Part shown: in pieces, positions 1 to 8,088 of the stretch | How the letters are laid out: each line of letters begins with the position of its first letter | How positions within the stretch are numbered: position 1 is the first letter of the stretch | Source: Bacteroidales bacterium | GTDB lineage: Bacteria > Bacteroidota > Bacteroidia > Bacteroidales > UBA932 | Length of the DNA: 18,297 nt | Reading direction: 5' to 3' | Assembly: GCA_017548805.1 (NCBI GenBank) | Contig: JAFYZE010000093.1 | Location: 1 to 18,297 of the forward strand | Position numbers and translations under genes: made by a program | The notes under the pieces: model-generated | Databases searched by the model: none | What the model was told of the DNA's origin: nothing | The model's input: only the letters and a program-made list of their open reading frames with translations

Positions 1-426
1 GCCAAGAGTATCTACAACAAGTTCTCGGACGAGCAGGGTGTGAGCGCGGTCTACATCTCCCCCTCCATGTTCAAGCTCATCGGCAAGCTGCCGGAGCTCG
101 AGATCGGAGACTACGGCGAGAAGGTCGACATCACCCCCATCGTCAAGACCCTTAAAGGGTTCTACATGATCAACACTTCGGACAACAGGATCATGGACCG
201 CATGAACAGCGACGTCAAGCGGCTTCTGGGTTCGAGCGACTACGAACTGATGATGGAGGCCAAGGACGACGGGGAGACCGTCAGGTTCTACACCGACGGG
301 GACGACAGCATCATCCGCTCCTTCGTAATGATGTCCATGAATGCCTCCGGGGCTACGTTCATCAGCATGGACGGGCTCATCAACCGGGAGATGCTCGAAA
401 AGGCCATCGGCGCCGCAATGCGATAG
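1..426 (+). CDS. DUF4252-like protein, 3' part only
   Basis: The reading frame is open from the first base and ends at TAG 424-426, so the 5' end lies outside the window. A GTG at 40 is inside the frame and is unlikely to be the real start. The visible 141 residues resemble the C-terminal part of DUF4252 proteins of Bacteroidetes: a 'VYISPSMFKLIG' strand-helix near the front, then 'ELMMEAKDDGETVRFYTDG', then a strand with 'ATFISMDGLI' and a final helix. These are small exported proteins of unknown function, often near ECF sigma factors. Neither the signal peptide nor the upstream neighbours can be seen here. A strong terminator follows, so the gene ends its own transcription unit. The coding call is firm; the family is assigned from remembered pattern only. 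Confidence 0.72.
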   Translation, partial: AKSIYNKFSDEQGVSAVYISPSMFKLIGKLPELEIGDYGEKVDITPIVKTLKGFYMINTSDNRIMDRMNSDVKRLLGSSDYELMMEAKDDGETVRFYTDGDDSIIRSFVMMSMNASGATFISMDGLINREMLEKAIGAAMR

Positions 427-447
427 CGCGTGCATAGCCGGCTGTAA

Positions 448-486
448 GCGGGGACCTGTCCTGAAAAGGGCAGGCCCCGTTTTTTT
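448..486 (+). terminator. Rho-independent terminator after the DUF4252-like gene
   Basis: A GC-rich hairpin is followed by a run of seven T. The left arm GGGGACCTGTCC pairs with the right arm GGGCAGGCCCC, with one bulged A and one G-T pair, around a short TGAAAA loop. It sits about 20 bases after the stop codon at 426. Confidence 0.85.
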
Positions 487-502
487 ATTCCGGAAAAATC
501 GC

Positions 503-509
503 TATATTG
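503..509 (+). promoter_or_regulatory. Possible -7 box for the GH120 gene
   Basis: TATATTG lies about 55 bases upstream of the ATG at 564, just after the terminator. It is one T short of the Bacteroidetes -7 consensus TAnnTTTG, and no clear -33 TTG was found at the right spacing. It is a weak candidate, supported mainly by its position. Confidence 0.3.
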
Positions 510-563
510 TAGCACATTTGCACAAACACTACTATTAACCACCCTAAATCTATCTGAAACTTT

Positions 564-2570
564 ATGAAAAAGCTCTTGCTATTCATGGCCCTGGCATTCT
601 GCGCCGTAAGCCTTCAGGCTCGCGAATACCATGTCGCCAAGACGGGATCGGACACCAACGACGGTTCGGCCGCAGCCCCGTTCCTCACTATCTCGAAAGC
701 CGCCATGGTACTGAAGACGGGTGACACCGTCACCGTCCATGCAGGCGTCTACCGCGAGTGGGTCGCTCCGCGCAACTCCGGAGCCGATGTCTACAGCCGC
801 ATCACATATCGCGCCGCCGAGGGCGAAGAAGTCTGGATCAAGGGGTCCGAGGAGGTCACGGGCTGGGTTCGTCAGGGCAAGACCGATGTCTGGAAGGTCG
901 TGCTCCCCAACTCTTTCTTCGGAGACTGGAATCCCTTTGCCGAGCCTCTCGTAGGAGACTGGCTCAGCTCCACCAACAGCGCATATGTCGTCGGCGAGGT
1001 CTACCTCAACAACAAGTCCCTCTTCCAGGCCGTCGACCTGGAAGGCGTCCAGAAACCCGTGGTTCCCGAGCGTACCCGCAAGCCTGAGGATGCCACCCGC
1101 GCATGGTATGTCGAGGTCAACGACACCGAGACCGCCATCTGGGCCAACTTCGGCCCCGGCGTCAACCCCAACAAGGAACTTGTCGAAGTCAATGTCCGTC
1201 CGGCTGTGTTCTTCCCCCAGCTCCCCGGTGTCAACTACATCACCGTCAAGGGATTCCATATGAGCCAGGCCGCTACCAACTGGGCGCCTCCGACCGCTTT
1301 CCAGCAGGGTCTCGTTGGTCCGCACTGGTCCAAGGGCTGGATCATTGAGGACAATGTCATCAGCAACTCCAAGTGCGTGGGCGTCTGCCTCGGCAAGGAC
1401 CGCGCCTCCGGCCAGAACCGCTGGACCATCGAGCGCACCCTCTCCGGTTTCAACCGTGAGCTCGAGGTCATCTTCCAGGCCGAGGACATGGGCTGGAAGA
1501 AGGAGAACATCGGCTCGCACATCGTCCGCAACAACGAGATCTTCGACTGCGAGCAGGCGGGCATCGTCGGCCACCTCGGATGCGTTTTCTCCATCATCGA
1601 GAACAACTACATCCACGATATAAACGCCAAGCGCCAGTACGCCGGCGCTGAGGTCGGCTGCATCAAGCTTCACGCCGCCATCGACGTCATCATCCGCAAC
1701 AACTTCCTTGAGAACGGCTACAACGGCCTCTGGCTCGACTGGCAGGGCATCGGCACCCGCGTCACCGGCAACGTGTTCTACAACAACGACCACACCGACC
1801 TCTGGACCGAGGTCACCCACGGCCCGTGCCTCGTGGACAACAACGTCATGCTCTCCCCCAACGCGTTCCTCGAATGGGGCCAGGGAGCCGCATTCGTCCA
1901 CAACATCGTGTCCGGCTACATCACCTTCCATCCCGTGACTGAGCGTTACACTCCTTATCACGCACCTCACTCCACCAAGATCGTAGGCGTGATGAACTTC
2001 CCTGGAGGTGACGACCGCTACTACAACAATATCTTCACCATCGCTCCCGACTCCGACCTTAAGGATAAGGATGCCGGTACTTCCGTATACAACGAGCGTC
2101 CGCCGTACTATGAGGGCATCTACCAGGACATGATGTCCCGCAATCCCCAGAACGAGAAACTCAAGAGTTTCATCGAGCAGATGGCTGCCGGAAACAGCCA
2201 GCCGGCACGTTTCAACCTCGCCATGAGGGTGGGATCCAACCTCTACTACAACGGAGTGAAGAAATACGCCTATGAGGACGATGCCGTGAGCAGCGGACTC
2301 GACACCCAGATCGCCCTCGAGAAGCAGGCTGACAAGATCGTGCTCAAGATCCGCGTGGATGACGCCATCAACCGCGTCAAGACCCCCGTGGTCGACACCG
2401 ATTTCCTCGGCAAGACCTACTACTCCAACGGCTACTACGAAAATCCTGACGGTACCCCGCTTACAGTCGACCACGACTTCTTCGGCGCGCCGAGAGGCTC
2501 CAGCCCCAAGGTCGGTCCGTTCGAGAACCTCAAGCCCGGAATGAACGAATTCACAGTCTGGAAATTCTGA
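564..2570 (+). CDS. Secreted GH120-family beta-xylosidase (right-handed beta-helix)
   Basis: This 668-residue protein has a clear signal peptide (residues 1-19, MKKLLLFMALAFCAVSLQA, then REYHVAK). The mature part matches what I recall of GH120, typified by XylC of Thermoanaerobacterium saccharolyticum. Shared segments include 'YHVAKTGSD', 'VHAGVYREWV', 'PNSFFGDWNPF', 'WSKGWIIEDN', 'IVGHLG' and 'IKLHAAIDV'. The predicted fold is a right-handed parallel beta-helix. By alignment with XylC from memory (nucleophile Asp382, acid/base Glu405), the catalytic pair here is Asp392 in 'GLWLDWQG' and Glu416 in 'LWTEVTHGP'. GH120 enzymes release xylose from xylobiose and short xylo-oligosaccharides with retention. 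A periplasmic or surface location follows from the signal peptide. The gene stands alone between two terminators, with no SusC/SusD pair beside it. Codons are strongly C-ending. The family call is firm; substrate is inferred. Confidence 0.87.
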   Translation: MKKLLLFMALAFCAVSLQAREYHVAKTGSDTNDGSAAAPFLTISKAAMVLKTGDTVTVHAGVYREWVAPRNSGADVYSRITYRAAEGEEVWIKGSEEVTGWVRQGKTDVWKVVLPNSFFGDWNPFAEPLVGDWLSSTNSAYVVGEVYLNNKSLFQAVDLEGVQKPVVPERTRKPEDATRAWYVEVNDTETAIWANFGPGVNPNKELVEVNVRPAVFFPQLPGVNYITVKGFHMSQAATNWAPPTAFQQGLVGPHWSKGWIIEDNVISNSKCVGVCLGKDRASGQNRWTIERTLSGFNRELEVIFQAEDMGWKKENIGSHIVRNNEIFDCEQAGIVGHLGCVFSIIENNYIHDINAKRQYAGAEVGCIKLHAAIDVIIRNNFLENGYNGLWLDWQGIGTRVTGNVFYNNDHTDLWTEVTHGPCLVDNNVMLSPNAFLEWGQGAAFVHNIVSGYITFHPVTERYTPYHAPHSTKIVGVMNFPGGDDRYYNNIFTIAPDSDLKDKDAGTSVYNERPPYYEGIYQDMMSRNPQNEKLKSFIEQMAAGNSQPARFNLAMRVGSNLYYNGVKKYAYEDDAVSSGLDTQIALEKQADKIVLKIRVDDAINRVKTPVVDTDFLGKTYYSNGYYENPDGTPLTVDHDFFGAPRGSSPKVGPFENLKPGMNEFTVWKF

Positions 2571-2588
2571 TCCAGCCCGCGCTTCATC

Positions 2589-2626
2589 AAAGGATGGCGG
2601 ACCATGCGGTCTGCCATCCTTTTTTA
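2589..2626 (+). terminator. Rho-independent terminator after the GH120 gene
   Basis: The outer arms AAAGGATGGC and GCCATCCTTT pair perfectly, and an inner GGACC/GGTCT stem (one G-T pair) closes an ATGC loop. A T run follows. It begins about 18 bases after the stop at 2570 and isolates this gene from deoD. Confidence 0.88.
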
Positions 2627-2649
2627 TTACATCTGTCATGCTTTTTTAC

Positions 2650-2657
2650 TATATTTG
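2650..2657 (+). promoter_or_regulatory. Bacteroidetes -7 promoter box for deoD
   Basis: TATATTTG is a perfect match to the TAnnTTTG consensus of the Bacteroidetes primary sigma factor. It lies 21 bases before the deoD ATG at 2679 and just after the upstream terminator. The -33 element is not obvious. Confidence 0.65.
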
Positions 2658-2678
2658 TAGAAATTAAAACACTGCGAT

Positions 2679-3386
2679 ATGGCTAATACTCCTACCCCAC
2701 ACATCGGCGCCCAGATCGGAGAGATCGCGCGTACCGTCCTTATGGCCGGCGACCCGCTTCGCGCCAAGTTCATGGCCGAATCATTCCTCGAGAATCCGGT
2801 ACAGTTCAACAATATCCGGGGAATGCTCGGATATACCGGCACTTACAACGGCAAACGCGTCAGCGTCATGGGACACGGTATGGGTATTCCCTCCATCGGC
2901 ATCTACACATACGAACTCTTCAATTTCTATGATGTTGAAACCATCATCCGCATAGGTTCGGCCGGGTCCTACAGCCGCGACCTTCATGTCGGAGACCTGA
3001 TCCTGGCCATGGGAGCCTGCACCGACTCCAACTACGGCAGCCAGTTCGGCCTGCCCGGGACCTTTGCCCCTCTTGCTGACTTCAAGCTCCTTCGCGGCGC
3101 CGCAGAAGCCTGCGAGGAACTCGGCATCCGCTACAAGGTAGGCAATGTCGTGTCTTCGGACGTTTTCTACGCGGAGACCCCCCAGGCAGACAAATGGATC
3201 AAGATGGGTGTGCTTGCCGTGGAAATGGAGGCGGCGGCGCTCTACATGAACGCCGCGCGCGCCGGTAAGCGGGCCCTGACCATCTGCACCATCTCAGACC
3301 ACGTCATCTTAGGCGAGAACACCTCCCCCGAGGAGCGCGAGAAGACATTTACCGGCATGATGAAGGTCGCCCTTTCCCTCGTATAG
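2679..3386 (+). CDS. deoD: Purine nucleoside phosphorylase, DeoD type
   Basis: This is a complete 235-residue protein, the usual length for the hexameric bacterial DeoD family. It splits purine (deoxy)nucleosides with phosphate into free base and (deoxy)ribose-1-phosphate in cytoplasmic nucleoside salvage. Visible landmarks are His8 near the N-terminus, 'GDPLRAK' at 24-30 (phosphate-binding Arg28), 'NIRGMLGYTGTY', 'VMGHGMGIPS', 'RIGSAGS', the ribose-binding 'VEMEAAALY' (Glu182 and Glu184) and 'TISDH' with the catalytic-type Asp207. The whole chain aligns closely with E. coli DeoD from memory. The ATG at 2679 gives the normal N-terminus and lies 21 bases after a good -7 box. The yfhO-like gene begins 33 bases after the stop with no terminator between, so co-transcription is possible, though the functions look unrelated. 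Confidence 0.95.
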   Translation: MANTPTPHIGAQIGEIARTVLMAGDPLRAKFMAESFLENPVQFNNIRGMLGYTGTYNGKRVSVMGHGMGIPSIGIYTYELFNFYDVETIIRIGSAGSYSRDLHVGDLILAMGACTDSNYGSQFGLPGTFAPLADFKLLRGAAEACEELGIRYKVGNVVSSDVFYAETPQADKWIKMGVLAVEMEAAALYMNAARAGKRALTICTISDHVILGENTSPEEREKTFTGMMKVALSLV

Positions 3387-3419
3387 GCAGAATATTGCGT
3401 TTTTTTTGAATTGAAACAG

Positions 3420-5894
3420 ATGAAGATAAGCTTGAAAGGTATCGTCAGGGAATACGGAGCCTATGTGGTGGCCGTCATCGTTTTCCTGGCGCTAGGTTAT
3501 ATATATTGTTCGCCCCAGCTCAAGGGAAAGGTCCTGTATGCCGAAGACCAGCAGCACTTCTCCGGCGCCGTACACGAGTCCGAGGTCTATCACAACACTA
3601 CCGGCGATTATACATTCTGGAACAGCGCCATGTTCAGCGGAATGCCCAATTACCAGATCGGAGGAGGCCATTACACCTCGGAGACGCTGCTTCGGCCGAT
3701 AAACAAGCTTGTCGAGGGGTACAACAGCCCAGCATGGATTATCTTCGTCTACTTCCTTTGTTTCTTCATCTGCCTGCTCTGCTTCAAGGTGGACAAATGG
3801 CTCAGCTTAGTGGGGGCGATAGCCATAGGTTTGTCTTCTTATTTCCTGGTTGTCATAGGTGCGGGACATCTCACCAAGCCCGTGACCATAGCCGCCACGG
3901 CAGTTGTGCTCGGAGGCTTCAACCTGATTTTTTCTGAAAAGAAATACCTTCTGGGAGCGATCCTCACAACGGTATTCGTGGCCGCAGGCGCCACAAAGCA
4001 TCCTCAGATGTTTTACTACTTCTTCATGCTGATAGGCTTGATGTGGGTGGTACAGTTCATCTACCATCTCAAGGAAAAACGCTGGAAAGACCTGCTCATC
4101 GGCACTGCGGTCTTTGCCGTCGCCGTAGGAGTGGGACTCGGAGCGAACTGCGCCAACGTTTTCGCCAACTCCGAATACGTCGGCGAGACCATGCGCGGAG
4201 GACATTCAGACCTTGTCACAGAGTCAGCGTCAGAAGGTGTATCCGACAACGGACTCAATCTGAAATACGCCACTTCGTTCAGTTATGGCATTGACGAGTC
4301 CCTGTCCTTCCTTATTCCCGGCGCGAAGGGAGGTGCAAATTACATTGATGTAGGCGTGAATTCTCCATTCTACAAGGCATTGATTGCAAGCGGAGTGACG
4401 GCCTCTTCAGCGTTCGAGAACGTCAAAAAGGCCCCTATGTACTGGGGGAAACAGCCTTTCACGGCAGGCAACGTCTATATGGGAGCTATTGTATGCTTCC
4501 TGTTCCTGCTGGGCTGCCTGATTGTGCCGGGGCCTCATAAATGGGGGCTTCTGATCGGGACCCTCTTCTCTATCATGCTGGCATGGGGGAGCAACTTCAT
4601 GTGGCTCACGAAGCTGTTCTTCAATTATTTCCCCATGTACAACAAGTTCAGGTCCGTCTCGTCCATCCTTGTAGTGGCCGAAGTGGCGATGCCGCTGTTG
4701 GGCTTCCTTGCCTTAAGGGAAGTGTTCCTTGGCAGGGTCGAGGAGAAAAAGCTCAGGAGGAGCATTATCTGGTCTGCCGGCATAACCGGAGGCATATGCC
4801 TCCTTCTCGCCCTGTTGGGAGGCAAGTTGTTCGATTTCACTTCGCCCGTGGACGCTGTTTGGACAAAGAATCTCCCGGAAAGGGTTTATACGGCCATCAA
4901 GGACCAGCGGGCTTCCCTGCTTAAACAGGATTCCCTGCGCTCTGCCGGCTTCATAGCCGCAGCAGCCGTTACACTGTGGTTTTATTTCAAGGGCAAGCTC
5001 AAGGCCGGCCTTGTTACAGTCATTCTGGGAGTATTCATCCTCCTGGACATGTGGCCGGTCGACAAGAGATATTTCAATGACAACAATTTCGTGAATCCCC
5101 AGAAGAGGTCGTCCACTTTCGAGATGTATCCATACGAGAAGGCTTTGCTGAGGGATCCTGATCCCAATTTCAGGGTGATGAACCTTACAGTGGATCCTTT
5201 CAACGACTCCAGGACTTCCTATTTCCTCAAATCCGTCGGAGGATACAGCGCCGTTAAGCTCCGCCGCTACAACGACTTGATAGAGCAGCACCTGTCAAAG
5301 AGGCACATGCCAGTTGTCAACATGCTAAACACCAAGTACTTAATAGGCCAGGACAAGGACGGCAACACCGTAGCGATGCTCAATCGGGACGCGATGGGCA
5401 ACGCATGGTTCGTCTCTGAAATCAAGCTTGTTGACAATGCCAACCAGGAGTGCGAGGCCCTCAATACGGTGGACCTCAGAAGGGTCGCCGTCGTGGACAA
5501 GGAGTTTGCAGAAAGCGTGGCCGACACATCCCCGGGGGTACCTGCAAATGCATCTATAAAGCTCACCGCGTGCACCCCCAAGAGCCTGGATTATTTGGTG
5601 AGGAGCACGAGGGATGTGACGGTAGTTTTCTCCGAAATCTATTATCCCTATGGCTGGAAAGCCACCATTGACGGTGATGAAGCCGACTATTTCAGGGCCG
5701 ACTACGTTCTCAGGGCCATGAACGTCCCTGCCGGAGTACATGTCATTAACTTCACCTTCGATCCGGACAGCGTGCACAAAGGCAATATACTGTCCGTGAT
5801 TTGCATAGTCCTGATGTATCTCTCCATCTTCCTGGGCGCGGCACTGGGAACTTGGAAGTTTTTCCGCAACAACAGAAAGACGGCAGAAGCCTAG
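3420..5894 (+). CDS. YfhO-family polytopic membrane protein
   Basis: This 824-residue integral membrane protein has a first membrane segment near 'YVVAVIVFLALGYIYC', many further hydrophobic segments, and a last one at 'ILSVICIVLMYLSIFLG' followed by a basic tail. The loop after the first helix ('LKGKVLYAEDQQHFSGAVHE', then 'FWNSAMFSGMPNYQIG') and the late non-membrane domain ('YYPYGWKATIDGDEADYFRADYVLRAMNVPAG', broken here only for description) are typical of YfhO proteins of Bacteroidetes. The family has a GT-C-like topology; in Bacillus subtilis YfhO takes part in glycosylation of lipoteichoic acid. No substrate can be read from this copy. The ATG at 3420 is preferred over an in-frame TTG at 3411. 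The stop shares a CTAG with the stop of the convergent glycosyltransferase gene. AGG arginine codons are commoner here than in the neighbouring deoD. Confidence 0.85.
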   Translation: MKISLKGIVREYGAYVVAVIVFLALGYIYCSPQLKGKVLYAEDQQHFSGAVHESEVYHNTTGDYTFWNSAMFSGMPNYQIGGGHYTSETLLRPINKLVEGYNSPAWIIFVYFLCFFICLLCFKVDKWLSLVGAIAIGLSSYFLVVIGAGHLTKPVTIAATAVVLGGFNLIFSEKKYLLGAILTTVFVAAGATKHPQMFYYFFMLIGLMWVVQFIYHLKEKRWKDLLIGTAVFAVAVGVGLGANCANVFANSEYVGETMRGGHSDLVTESASEGVSDNGLNLKYATSFSYGIDESLSFLIPGAKGGANYIDVGVNSPFYKALIASGVTASSAFENVKKAPMYWGKQPFTAGNVYMGAIVCFLFLLGCLIVPGPHKWGLLIGTLFSIMLAWGSNFMWLTKLFFNYFPMYNKFRSVSSILVVAEVAMPLLGFLALREVFLGRVEEKKLRRSIIWSAGITGGICLLLALLGGKLFDFTSPVDAVWTKNLPERVYTAIKDQRASLLKQDSLRSAGFIAAAAVTLWFYFKGKLKAGLVTVILGVFILLDMWPVDKRYFNDNNFVNPQKRSSTFEMYPYEKALLRDPDPNFRVMNLTVDPFNDSRTSYFLKSVGGYSAVKLRRYNDLIEQHLSKRHMPVVNMLNTKYLIGQDKDGNTVAMLNRDAMGNAWFVSEIKLVDNANQECEALNTVDLRRVAVVDKEFAESVADTSPGVPANASIKLTACTPKSLDYLVRSTRDVTVVFSEIYYPYGWKATIDGDEADYFRADYVLRAMNVPAGVHVINFTFDPDSVHKGNILSVICIVLMYLSIFLGAALGTWKFFRNNRKTAEA

Positions 5895-6988
5895 TCTACA
5901 CCCAGAATCCTCCTGAACAGTTCCAAGGCGCGAGAATCCGACCACTTTTCAAGGAACATTTCCCGCGAATACGCATTAAAGCGCGGGACCCTTGCGCCTG
6001 CAAGCTCGTTGATTCTCCGAACGTATTCAGAGGGTTCATTGCAACGGCCACCGGCGCGGTTGTAATCCAGATCGTAACCAACCCATGCTTCGTCAGTGGC
6101 CAGGATGTTCTTTCCGAACATCAACGACTCGCAGGTCTTCACTTTCATCCCGCTGCCTTTGAAAATGGGGATGATCATGATATCTGCCTCTATGAAATAC
6201 GGTTCGAGCTGAGGAGCGTCGGAAATGACCTCAATCCCCGGATCCAGCCATTCCTTACCGATGACCCTTAGTTGGTCCATCCCCTTGCCCACTATCTTGA
6301 GAGTGATATCTACCTTGGGATACACTTCGCGGACGAACCATTCTATACCTTCAACATTAGCCGGGAAGAAAGATCCAAGGAACACGCACAAAGGCTTCGA
6401 CGGTATGCTTTCCGTAGGATAATGGTCCGTGGCATAACGGTCTTTGAACATGACCGGAACTATGAAATCAGCCTTGCGGCCATAAAGCTTCATCAGGCCT
6501 TCCGAGTCCCGTTCTGTGAGGGCCACTACCGTATCGGCGTCGCTGCAACAATACGCATCGTTCCGCCTGACGCAACGCAACACGATGCGGCGTCCCGGCA
6601 GCCATCTTGGCAACTTGGCGTCAAAGTATACGGTCTCGATGTTGTGGAAGAAACACAGTATCCTGCCTTTATATCCTGCAAGACGCGCCCTGTGTCCGAT
6701 GATACCGAACACACTGCGGTCCAGCCACATATAATCGTATCCCATGGCCCTGTCCACAATCTCCGCCGTCCGTCTGGGAGTGAGCCCGTAGAAATGATTG
6801 GAAAGGAAATGGAATGCTCCCGCGATACGGCTCATGGTCCCGGTTCCGCCATCGTGGATATACATGACATCCACGTTTCCCCTTCCAAGAACGCCTTCCA
6901 AAGCTTCAACGTTCCTGCGGCAGACCACATCTCCTCCATCAAGGACGGAGCCGGGGCGTTTGTATACTATGATCAACAGCTTGGGCAT
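5891..6988 (-). CDS. GT4-like (GT-B fold) glycosyltransferase
   Basis: This 365-residue protein is the last gene of the minus-strand glycan operon. The N-terminal half has the acceptor-side GT-B pattern, with 'FFHNIE' at 113-118. The C-terminal half carries the donor-binding signatures 'FLGSFFPANVEGI' at 203-215 and 'FKGSGMKVKTCESL' at 276-289, where Glu287 fits the conserved glutamate that contacts the sugar nucleotide in GT4 enzymes. It should add one sugar from an NDP- or GDP-sugar to the growing lipid-linked glycan at the cytoplasmic face. No membrane segment is evident. It begins 11 bases after the stop of the preceding GT2 gene. Its stop codon overlaps that of the convergent YfhO gene within CTAG. 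The family call is good; donor and acceptor are unknown. Confidence 0.88.
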   Translation of the reverse strand: MPKLLIIVYKRPGSVLDGGDVVCRRNVEALEGVLGRGNVDVMYIHDGGTGTMSRIAGAFHFLSNHFYGLTPRRTAEIVDRAMGYDYMWLDRSVFGIIGHRARLAGYKGRILCFFHNIETVYFDAKLPRWLPGRRIVLRCVRRNDAYCCSDADTVVALTERDSEGLMKLYGRKADFIVPVMFKDRYATDHYPTESIPSKPLCVFLGSFFPANVEGIEWFVREVYPKVDITLKIVGKGMDQLRVIGKEWLDPGIEVISDAPQLEPYFIEADIMIIPIFKGSGMKVKTCESLMFGKNILATDEAWVGYDLDYNRAGGRCNEPSEYVRRINELAGARVPRFNAYSREMFLEKWSDSRALELFRRILGVD

Positions 6989-6999
6989 CGCTCTGGAGT

Positions 7000-8088
7000 C
7001 TATCTGAATATTTTCCTGTACAGTGCGGTCATCACTTTATCGGCCACGGAATTGACCGCCTCCAACGCCTTGGGCAGGCGGCTGTGGTGTCGCTTCCAGT
7101 ATGCGTAAGCATCCGTCCTGACAATCTTGTTGACTGGATACAGCTTGAAGGGACCGATATCCAGCCTGTCCATATGGTCCTGGAGCTTCCGGTCAACCCG
7201 GGCGAACTCCTGTGCATCAAACATCTCCCGGGGGAGGTCGAGCAGATAGTTCTTGGCCATCAAGCGTATGCGATTGAGGTAGTACCCGTCAAAGAAGGCT
7301 TTGCGGCGCGGATCCAGTTTCTCCCTCGGATAATCCTCATAGAAGCCAAGGATGCTGTCGGTGACCCTTTCCAACTGGTCCAGACTGCGGGAGAGGACCT
7401 TGGGATCCATGGTCTGTCCCTCCCTGTCCAGGTGGTACTGGTACAAGTCGATGTCGAAGAACACTATATCACCGGCATAGAAGAGCGGAAAGGTGTCCCA
7501 CTCCAGGTCCGTGTAAGAGCAGCCCTCTGTCTGGCGGTAGCCGTTATCCAGCAGCAGACTGGTCTTGTAAGAAAGGGAATGCATCAGGAAGAAACGGATG
7601 TATCCGTCGGAAAGCACCTGGTCCAGGGAATATGTCTTTCCATACTCGTAAGGTTCCTTGCCATAGAGGTTGTACCTGGCAAGCTCACGCACCCCCTTCG
7701 GGAGAATCTGGGTGAAATGCGTCACGACCATATCGGCATCCGTGCCGGACAGGGCGTCGATGAAGGAAGAGAGCGATTCCGGAAGGAAGGTATCGTCCGC
7801 ATCCAGTATCTTGACATACTTGCCTCGGGCCTGCGGCAAGGCTGCGTTGATGGTAGAGCCATAGTTGCCGTTAGGCTTGTCTATGACCCTGATACAGTCA
7901 GGGTTGGCATCCCTATATGACAGCGCGACTTCAAGTGTATCGTCCTTGCTGCCGTCATTCACCACTATTGCCTCGAAGGCCTCCCCTGCTCCCGAAGCGA
8001 GCAGGGAATCCAAACAACGCGGCAGCAGTTGTGCCATGTTGTAGGAGGGGATGATTATGGACAGCAGTTTTTCCATCTTCGCAACCAT
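7000..8088 (-). CDS. GT2 (GT-A fold) glycosyltransferase
   Basis: This protein has 362 residues from the ATG at 8088. The N-terminal GT2 domain is clear: 'LLSIIIPSYNM' at 8-18, the nucleotide-binding 'VVNDGSKDD' at 42-50, and the DXD-type motif 'ILDADD' at 94-99. The C-terminal 200 residues form a separate, rather aromatic and charged region. It is not a close paralogue of the next four genes upstream. It has a true 'NDGS' where they have 'DDC(T/S)PD' or 'NDCTPD'. The start at 8088 overlaps the previous stop as TAATG, suggesting translational coupling. An alternative ATG at 8076 (MEKLLSIIIP) would give a more compact N-terminus and cannot be excluded. A longer reading frame up to 8142 would overlap the upstream gene and is not favoured. 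It likely adds one sugar to a lipid-linked intermediate; the sugar is unknown. Confidence 0.87.
   Translation of the reverse strand: MVAKMEKLLSIIIPSYNMAQLLPRCLDSLLASGAGEAFEAIVVNDGSKDDTLEVALSYRDANPDCIRVIDKPNGNYGSTINAALPQARGKYVKILDADDTFLPESLSSFIDALSGTDADMVVTHFTQILPKGVRELARYNLYGKEPYEYGKTYSLDQVLSDGYIRFFLMHSLSYKTSLLLDNGYRQTEGCSYTDLEWDTFPLFYAGDIVFFDIDLYQYHLDREGQTMDPKVLSRSLDQLERVTDSILGFYEDYPREKLDPRRKAFFDGYYLNRIRLMAKNYLLDLPREMFDAQEFARVDRKLQDHMDRLDIGPFKLYPVNKIVRTDAYAYWKRHHSRLPKALEAVNSVADKVMTALYRKIFR

Noticed and set aside
579..2639. A 686-codon open frame antisense to the GH120 gene, longer than the gene itself
   Set aside because: It has low-complexity Val/Asp/Gly/Leu composition and no motifs. It results from the C-ending codon bias of the sense gene, which removes stops from that antisense frame.
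3411..3419. TTG start for the YfhO-like gene three codons upstream
   Set aside because: The ATG at 3420 starts the protein with the usual MKIS-type basic N-terminus and needs no rare start codon.
6272..7920. Two 278-codon plus-strand frames (6272-7108 and 7084-7920) opposite the GT4 and GT2 genes
   Set aside because: They are antisense shadows of genes with clear family motifs, and show no domain pattern of their own.
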